Positions 59,300 to 64,000 of a stretch of DNA of 64,000 nt are shown in pieces. The stretch comes from Lachnospiraceae bacterium (GTDB lineage Bacteria > Bacillota > Clostridia > Lachnospirales > Lachnospiraceae). Under the pieces are notes generated by a model. The model made no database searches. It was not told the DNA's origin and worked only from the letters and a program-made list of their open reading frames with translations. The stretch's first letter is position 1, and each line of letters opens with the position of its first letter. The DNA lies in the NCBI GenBank assembly GCA_910574195.1, contig CAJTBF010000019.1, positions 1 to 64,000 of the forward strand. Direction: 5' to 3'. Made by a program: the position numbers and the translations under genes.

Positions 59300-59392
59300 T
59301 CAATCCGGCGCTTCCCACTCTTCCTCATCCCAATGGTTCAGGATTTCCCGGATGATCTCTTCTGTCCGTTCTTCTTCCCTTGTTCCTTCCAC
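59300..59392 (-). CDS. 30-residue acidic protein, GTG start
   Basis: A very short frame (EGTREEERTEEIIREILNHW then DEEEWEAPD) with AGGAGGGAACCAG before a GTG at 59392. It is followed by another short frame to 59215, likely coupled to the PAPS-reductase-like gene. Size alone keeps confidence low. Confidence 0.45.
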   Translation of the reverse strand: MEGTREEERTEEIIREILNHWDEEEWEAPD

Positions 59393-59407
59393 CTGGTTCC
59401 CTCCTCC

Positions 59408-60346
59408 TTAGCTCCCAGATCCGTCCGCATGCAGCAGCTGCCCTTCCAGATCATCAAAGTTATATTCCCTCTGGGGGAAGTCCTGCCCTTTTGCTGCTTT
59501 GGATCGCTGTGGTTTCTCCGGTAAATACTTCTCATAATTCTCATCCAGATAATCCACATATCCACTATTGAAAAATGTACTGCCGTTTTGCGGCTTTCTC
59601 CATTCTTCGTCTTTTAGCCCTTTCAGGTATCGTTCGATCGCCCTGCTCATTTCCTCAAATCCAATCTGAAGCAGTTTTGTTTTCTGTGTTCGCGATACCT
59701 GCCCTTTTCCCTTTTTTACCGGGTACATTTTCCATAGACGCTCAAACAGTGCACAAGCGTCCGCTTTGCACATAGTATTATCTTTCTCTTCTCTACTCTC
59801 CTTTACTCTACTCTGTTCATTTCTTACTCCCGAAATTGAATTTCTTCCGCCGGAAATTGAATTTATTACCACATTAGACCTATTTTCGGGTATAGTTATT
59901 AAAAGGTACTCTTTTTTCAAACTAACCTTTTCACGCTTGGATGTTGCGTTCAAGTATCTTTTTTGTATCCCGGACGAAGTCAGGATATGATACTTGTTGA
60001 AAAGTTCATCTGAAAAAATGCCCCTTCGTATTGAAGCTGAGATCACATCATTTATTAAGTTTTTAGGGAATCCGGGCAGCGCACCATTCTCAGACACACT
60101 GCCAACATTCCCCTGCCTTACGGCTTCACCGCCATGGAAACCGCTGAGCCGCGCCGCCCACAGAAGTGAAATATCGGGTGTCCATTCACAATAATAACCA
60201 AGTCCCGAATATATGCTCTGGTACAACTTGACGACTATCGCAAATCCCTTTAATCCATATTCAGCTTCAATAAGTTCTATTTTTTCGTCCATGTGGCAAT
60301 CGAGTTCAAAGTAATCAATTCCTACCTTATTCCCTCTCCCTGCCAT
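59408..60346 (-). CDS. DUF4373/Lin1244-like replication protein
   Basis: A 312-residue protein. The start KVGIDYFELDCHMDEKIELI-EAEYGLKGFAIVVKLYQSIY is the DUF4373 (Lin1244/Lin1753 N-terminal) domain, a winged helix seen in phage replication initiators. A low-complexity linker follows, then a C-terminal domain (LFERLWKMYPVKKGKGQVSR, KPQNGSTFFNSGYVDYLDEN) like DnaD-type or phage replisome organiser ends. It should load the host helicase at the phage origin. AAGGAGA precedes the ATG. Confidence 0.85.
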   Translation of the reverse strand: MAGRGNKVGIDYFELDCHMDEKIELIEAEYGLKGFAIVVKLYQSIYSGLGYYCEWTPDISLLWAARLSGFHGGEAVRQGNVGSVSENGALPGFPKNLINDVISASIRRGIFSDELFNKYHILTSSGIQKRYLNATSKREKVSLKKEYLLITIPENRSNVVINSISGGRNSISGVRNEQSRVKESREEKDNTMCKADACALFERLWKMYPVKKGKGQVSRTQKTKLLQIGFEEMSRAIERYLKGLKDEEWRKPQNGSTFFNSGYVDYLDENYEKYLPEKPQRSKAAKGQDFPQREYNFDDLEGQLLHADGSGS

Positions 60347-60351
60347 ATTCT

Positions 60352-60720
60352 TTAGATCTCCTTAATCAAAACATCTATATGTGGATCCTCTTTGTCTACC
60401 TCAAACCTGTCGGAAAATCCAACAACCTCATTCCATCCATCATCCTTCAATACCCCGGCATTCTTAAGCGCATCCTGCACAAATTTCCTGCCAAACGTGA
60501 TATTGTCTTTATCACGCCGCTTATTCTTTTCCACCCATGTATACTCCATAAATACTGGTCTGTTAATTCTCACGCCCCTCATACACTGTCTGATCGCATA
60601 AAGAATGATTTTCTCATTGTCGGCTTTCATCTTTGCGCCTTTGTACTTGTTGGAGCGTTCGGCGGCTATATATTCGTTCAGGCCGGAAAGTCTGCCGGGG
60701 ATTGTAAGTAAATACTCCAT
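60352..60720 (-). CDS. rusA: RusA-family Holliday junction resolvase
   Basis: A 122-residue nuclease that cuts branched DNA. RusA pattern: TIPGRLSGLNEYIAAERSNK, FMEYTWVEKNKRRDKDNITF-GRKFVQDALKNAGVLKDD with the catalytic aspartates (DKDN and DD), and VVGFSDRFEVDKEDP at the end. The start is the ATG at 60720 behind AGGGAATC. It overlaps nothing and lies between the replication gene and a gene for an unassigned protein. Confidence 0.93.
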   Translation of the reverse strand: MEYLLTIPGRLSGLNEYIAAERSNKYKGAKMKADNEKIILYAIRQCMRGVRINRPVFMEYTWVEKNKRRDKDNITFGRKFVQDALKNAGVLKDDGWNEVVGFSDRFEVDKEDPHIDVLIKEI

Positions 60721-60728
60721 AAGATTCC

Positions 60729-61454
60729 CTATGAAATTACAGTGTATTGTGGCAATTCTTTCAGTTCTTCCCGCAGATAGTCTTTGATCCGGCGCATCGC
60801 CTCGTTCATCCATGCGCCACCGTCTGCCTCAAAGATTGCGCATTCTACTCCGTCTCTGTCATCCTGTTTCATACGGAACACAAAAGAACTCTCCGGCTGC
60901 TCTACTTCTACAAACGTCCGGAATGGCCGCAGCGTCACCGGATTCGGCACCTCTGCCTCGCCTTTGGATGCAATCCCGGTCCGGATGGTTGCTTTCTGTG
61001 TTACGCCATCGTCCTTATACTGGGACACGGTTCCGTTCTCCACGGTACCGGCAAACCGCAAAAGCAGGTCACGATCCTCTCCTTTCAGGAATTTAGATTG
61101 TAACGCAATCACAAACTGCTCCTTTCCCAGGTATCTTCCGTAGGGAAATTCCGGTACCTGTGCGATGACATTGACCAGGGTTTCTCTCTTTCTGTCCAAA
61201 TCTAATGTGGAGATCAGCCGGACCTTCGTCGGGGAAACTACCTGCACGATCATTTCCTCTCTGGGACCGTCTACGCCGCTTCGGATATAATCCACCAGAC
61301 TGCTCAGCGTACTCATCTCGATCGCTTCCGCTCTCCGATTAAAGTCCAGCTCATACATCCTTTTATCCGAGTAACGGACATTTCCATAATCCTCAAAATT
61401 CGGCTTTGCCAGCTCATTTCCATACTGTACCAGTTCTTTTAATCCGCTTTCCAT
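60729..61454 (-). CDS. Phage protein of unknown function, conserved in Clostridia phages
   Basis: A 241-residue protein: STLSSLVDYIRSGVDGPREE, IVQVVSPTKVRLISTLDLDR, DLLLRFAGTVENGTVSQYKD, then VTLRPFRTFVEVEQPESSFV-FRM. This pattern is familiar from early regions of many phages, where some are annotated as DUF2303-like; its role is not known, perhaps DNA-related. GGAGGAACACAGG precedes the ATG. Confidence 0.75.
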   Translation of the reverse strand: MESGLKELVQYGNELAKPNFEDYGNVRYSDKRMYELDFNRRAEAIEMSTLSSLVDYIRSGVDGPREEMIVQVVSPTKVRLISTLDLDRKRETLVNVIAQVPEFPYGRYLGKEQFVIALQSKFLKGEDRDLLLRFAGTVENGTVSQYKDDGVTQKATIRTGIASKGEAEVPNPVTLRPFRTFVEVEQPESSFVFRMKQDDRDGVECAIFEADGGAWMNEAMRRIKDYLREELKELPQYTVIS

Positions 61455-61469
61455 CCTGTGTTCCTCCTT

Positions 61470-61880
61470 TTATCCTTGTTTTGCTTCCCTGAAATTGACC
61501 ACCGTGGTTTCTTTGATCTCTCCTGTTTCGGGATCCACGGCCTTTCCTTCTGTTTCACTCTGGTATTCCTCCAAAGACATCTGCCCCCGGATACTGCTTC
61601 CATACTCCTGCGCATAGCATTTCCCGGTCTTCAGATCCTTTCCGATCGCCATTCTGGTGTTGGCCGGTTTGACCGCCGCCAGTTTGGTCACAACGGACAC
61701 ATCCACGCTGGTATCATTTCGATCCTCATTCTGTGCAAAGGTGACTTCTACCTGAATCTTCCGTTTGTTCTTATGAGGCGTATTCGGATCCATCATGTTT
61801 TGCAGGACCTTTTCCAGCGCATCGTCAAACTTCTCCTGCAGGGCGCCTCCTGCGAAGGTTTCCAAATTTACTCGTTCCAT
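61470..61880 (-). CDS. Phage early protein, 'replication terminator-like'
   Basis: A 136-residue protein with FAGGALQEKFDDALEKVLQN, MDPNTPHKNKRKIQVEVTFA, and the end ETTVVNFREAKQ. Relatives in Firmicutes phages carry the name replication terminator protein, without proof of that role. AAGGAGGAACAGG precedes the ATG. Confidence 0.7.
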   Translation of the reverse strand: MERVNLETFAGGALQEKFDDALEKVLQNMMDPNTPHKNKRKIQVEVTFAQNEDRNDTSVDVSVVTKLAAVKPANTRMAIGKDLKTGKCYAQEYGSSIRGQMSLEEYQSETEGKAVDPETGEIKETTVVNFREAKQG

Positions 61881-62024
61881 CCTGTTCCTCCTTCTTTTGA
61901 TTTCGTTTTTCCGGATCCTCTTTCCTCCCGGCAGACTCCCGGAAGGAAAGAAGATGGCTCACCGGGGTCGTGACATCCCGTGTATCCTTTCGCCTTTGAC
62001 GGCGGAGGTACCTTTTTCAAAATT

Positions 62025-62183
62025 TCAAATAATCACATAACACATTCTGTTTTTGACTGTTTTCTCTTCCGCAATCTTTCTTGTTTCTTCCGGATCCACA
62101 CTGCCGGCGCTGATGCTGAAATCCTCCCACCGGATCCAGTACACCGTCTCTATCTTCTTTCCTCCGTAGTCTGCCCTCGGCAT
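62025..62183 (-). CDS. 52-residue phage protein
   Basis: A short frame (PRADYGGKKIETVYWIRWED, then SAGSVDPEETRKIAEEKT) starting at 62183 with AAAGGGGA upstream, overlapping the end of the NinB-like gene in another frame. Function unknown. The rest of the gap to 61881 shows no gene. Confidence 0.55.
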   Translation of the reverse strand: MPRADYGGKKIETVYWIRWEDFSISAGSVDPEETRKIAEEKTVKNRMCYVII

Positions 62184-62755
62184 GTGTTCCCCTTTCCGTG
62201 TCTTTTTCCGTATGCTGCCATCATCCTTTTCAATTCTTCCGGCGGCAGCGTTTCAATCCCAAGATTTTTGCACTCGCTGACAAGCCCGTCTATCAGACGC
62301 GACATCTCCACGGTATTGTATGTACTGCTTCCCCGGATCATCAGATAGGTTCGGTACATCACTCCATCCTCTCCCATTTTCACATTACTTGTCGGTTTCA
62401 AATGATAGAAAGGAGAGTCCATGACCTTCCTGTGGGCCTCTTCCGTATCCGGAATCTCCGCCCAATAATTATTTCCCTCAGCAACTTCAAGAAAACCGTA
62501 TTTTGATAAAAGGATGTTATGGAGTTCCTCATTGGAAATGCGCAGCACTCCCGCCAACTCTGTGACCAACTCCCAGTAATAGGCATTTGCATTCTTGCTT
62601 CGTTTCTGACGTTGCTTCTTTATCTCCACATCCAGCCGGTCAATCCCGGAAAGCTCCATAGCCGCTGTGGTATCTATCCCCCTGCTTTCCAGCGTAATGG
62701 TCAGACTGCCGGAAAGCGTCCGGCCGATGTCTTTTATCTTTGCTGTAAACTTCAT
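62150..62755 (-). CDS. NinB-like recombination protein
   Basis: A 201-residue protein. The core KRSKNANAYYWELVTELAGV-LRISNEELHNILLSKYG and the later GSSTYNTVEMSRLIDGLVSE match proteins related to phage lambda NinB, which binds single-stranded DNA and helps recombination. It follows the Rad52-like gene, overlapping its stop by four bases, and belongs to the same recombination unit with RusA. Confidence 0.8.
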   Translation of the reverse strand: MKFTAKIKDIGRTLSGSLTITLESRGIDTTAAMELSGIDRLDVEIKKQRQKRSKNANAYYWELVTELAGVLRISNEELHNILLSKYGFLEVAEGNNYWAEIPDTEEAHRKVMDSPFYHLKPTSNVKMGEDGVMYRTYLMIRGSSTYNTVEMSRLIDGLVSECKNLGIETLPPEELKRMMAAYGKRHGKGNTCRGQTTEERR

Positions 62756-63489
62756 GATTCCACCTTATCCGGCAGCTTTTTTGTTCTTTTGATACAATCT
62801 TTCAGCTGCAAATCCGTCACATCATTTAAATCTTCAACCTTATAAGTATTCGTTACTGCTTTCCAGTCGTAACCTGTACGGGTTAATTCTGCGCTGAGGT
62901 CAAATAATAAAGAACGTCTATATTCGCTGATACCGGAAGCATTCTGTGCATTTTCGACAGAATCCTCTGCTTTCCCGTTTCCTCCCTGCCGGACTGGAGC
63001 GGCCGCTTTCTTTTTTCCTTCCTGCCGAACCGGAGCATCGATTTTCCTGTTTTCTCCGGTTGGGGAATATTTTGTCGGGTCCTTATCCCAATATACATCC
63101 GCCCCAATTCCCAACTGTTTACAGGCAACCGAAATCGCATCGGTCGTGGCCATCTTATAGCATTCATCTGAAACATACGGCCCGGCTTTCTGCATCTCCA
63201 CAAACATGCTGCCTCCGGTCCCCTGGATTGGCATGGACCAGGCTCCGTCCACTTTGACATAGAGTTCAATTTTTACAAAGGCTGCCACTGATTTTTCATA
63301 CGGTTCGATCCATTCCCGGACGGAATTGTAATACCATCCAACTCCGCAGGGGCCGAATAACTCCGTCAGTTTTTTTATCCTCCACATGGGATTGATGTCC
63401 GTCTTTCCATTCATCCTTCCGCCTGTGATTTTCTTCTTTGCTGCCTCCGGCACCTCCCGGCCCAGATCATAATAGTAAAGATTTTCCAT
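62752..63489 (-). CDS. Rad52-like (Sak-type) single-strand annealing protein
   Basis: A 245-residue protein. The N-terminal domain (GRMNGKTDINPMWRIKKLTE, GVGWYYNSVREWIEPYE, then MATTDAISVACKQLGIGADV-YW) resembles Rad52/Sak proteins that anneal single strands. A Lys/Ala/Gly linker follows (EGKKKAAAPVRQGGNGKAED), then a ~60-residue C-terminal domain (RRSLLFDLSAELTRTGYDWK) that may bind SSB. The start is the ATG at 63489 with GGAGAGGATCTG, overlapping the stop of the DUF1351 gene. Confidence 0.75.
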   Translation of the reverse strand: MENLYYYDLGREVPEAAKKKITGGRMNGKTDINPMWRIKKLTELFGPCGVGWYYNSVREWIEPYEKSVAAFVKIELYVKVDGAWSMPIQGTGGSMFVEMQKAGPYVSDECYKMATTDAISVACKQLGIGADVYWDKDPTKYSPTGENRKIDAPVRQEGKKKAAAPVRQGGNGKAEDSVENAQNASGISEYRRSLLFDLSAELTRTGYDWKAVTNTYKVEDLNDVTDLQLKDCIKRTKKLPDKVES

Positions 63490-64000
63490 CAGATCCTCTC
63501 CCATTCAATCCCCACACTGTCCATATACATTTCCAGCTTTTCTTTTGCATCCAAAGAAAGGGCGATCCGGTACTCATAAAGTTCTGTCTCTTCCTCCATC
63601 TCCGGAATCAGGCTGCCCAATACTTCCTGTGCTGCCTCTTCCTTCGCCTGTTCCACCGCCGCGGTCTTTTCTTCTTCTGCCCGGCGGATTGCTTCTGCCT
63701 TTTCTTCCTCTGCCCGGCGGATTGTTTCCTGTTTCTCCATTTCCGCCTTTCGCGCCGCCTCCTGGGCTTCTTTTGCCCGCTGTTCTGCCAGCGTCTTTTC
63801 CCTCTCTTCCCTGCGGATCCGTTCTTCCTCTTCCCGCCTCCTGCGTTCTTCTTCTCTGGCAAGGATCTCCTGTTTCTGGCGTTCATAGCGCTGTATGTAG
63901 GATATAGATTCCGTAAAATCCAGATTCGTCCGGTACAAAGACAGAGCCTTTTCCACTGCTTCCGAATCCATATCAGTCAACATCGTAATCTCTCTTTGTG
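63489..64000 (-). CDS. DUF1351-like phage protein, C-terminal part (cut by window edge)
   Basis: The frame stays open to the right edge, so the gene continues beyond 64,000 and an ATG at 63983 is only an internal codon. The visible part has a long charged coiled coil (EEERRRREEEERIRREEREK, AEEEKAEAIRRAEEEKTAAV) and the end YRIALSLDAKEKLEMYMDSV-GIEWERI, which fits the C-terminus of DUF1351 proteins that commonly precede annealing protein genes. Function unknown. Confidence 0.75.
   Translation of the reverse strand, partial: QREITMLTDMDSEAVEKALSLYRTNLDFTESISYIQRYERQKQEILAREEERRRREEEERIRREEREKTLAEQRAKEAQEAARKAEMEKQETIRRAEEEKAEAIRRAEEEKTAAVEQAKEEAAQEVLGSLIPEMEEETELYEYRIALSLDAKEKLEMYMDSVGIEWERI

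Larger units (their letters stand above)
31000..64000. mobile_element. Siphovirus-type prophage (right end outside the window)
   Basis: A continuous set of phage genes: replication and recombination (59.4-64 kb), late activator (56.1 kb), terminase to portal (52.3-55.9 kb), head (47.8-52.3 kb), tail (39.4-47.5 kb), baseplate and fibres (34.5-39.2 kb), lysis (32.1-34 kb), and a repressor module at the left end. Most genes are on the minus strand. No integrase, excisionase or main lysis-lysogeny switch is visible at the right; these should lie past 64,000. The left boundary is approximate. Confidence 0.93.

Noticed and set aside
63608-63886. 92-residue Arg/Lys-rich minus-strand frame
   Set aside because: Shadow of the coiled-coil part of the DUF1351-like gene in another frame.

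Overview
The window looks like a chromosome segment from a low-to-moderate GC Clostridia member, most likely Lachnospiraceae. The evidence is gene content: a DUF4317 protein, a nickel-pincer (lar) operon, pyruvate formate-lyase, a tryptophan T-box, EutS/EutP microcompartment genes, ECF vitamin transporters (RibU, BioY), and a phage endolysin with ChW repeats. The first ~30.6 kb are host DNA, mostly read leftward (minus strand). The remaining ~33 kb are a siphovirus-type prophage that runs off the right edge.

Host part, left to right. A strong leftward promoter and leader at the extreme left resemble an rRNA operon start whose 16S gene would lie outside. Next come a membrane-anchored SGNH/GDSL esterase, ferritin, and larB-larC-larE (nickel-pincer nucleotide synthesis; no larA in view). 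A TrpB2-type tryptophan synthase beta chain follows under a tryptophan T-box, then DUF4317 and a FAD oxidoreductase with a Rieske domain. pflB-pflA, a GNAT acetyltransferase, an FMN reductase and tRNA-Trp(CCA) come next, then an 18-residue-repeat coiled-coil protein, Ogt and HypA. The next unit is an ECF sigma factor-membrane protein-ABC ATPase-ABC permease operon, then YccF. An unrecognised 143-residue protein lies behind a yybP-ykoY (Mn2+) riboswitch, and RibU behind an FMN riboswitch. A compact EutS-like/EutS-like/EutP cluster follows, then a long membrane-protein gene broken by two -1 frameshifts, BioY, and an OmpR-type two-component system. Small structured repeats lie between several units.

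Prophage part. The late genes read leftward, so functional order is right to left: DUF1351, a Rad52-like annealing protein, NinB-like, RusA and a DUF4373 replication protein, a PAPS-reductase-like protein, a RinA-like activator, terminase, a HExxH protein, portal, a MuF head protein with a toxin-like C-terminal extension and a small downstream partner, YjcQ, scaffold, capsid, connectors, tail (with the -1 frameshift of the tail chaperones), tape measure, baseplate and fibres, holin and endolysin. No integrase is visible; it should lie beyond 64,000.

The most interesting parts are in the prophage lysis end. Two back-to-back cassettes each encode a ~30-residue holin-like toxin. Each is faced by an opposing small RNA gene whose 5' end copies the toxin mRNA leader. 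At the far left a separate XRE-repressor module has three related 18-bp operators and three tiny genes. In the host part the Mn2+ riboswitch upstream of an unrecognised soluble protein stands out. Four genes carry apparent single-base frame breaks at short homopolymers; this raises the possibility of sequencing error and should be checked before they are called pseudogenes.
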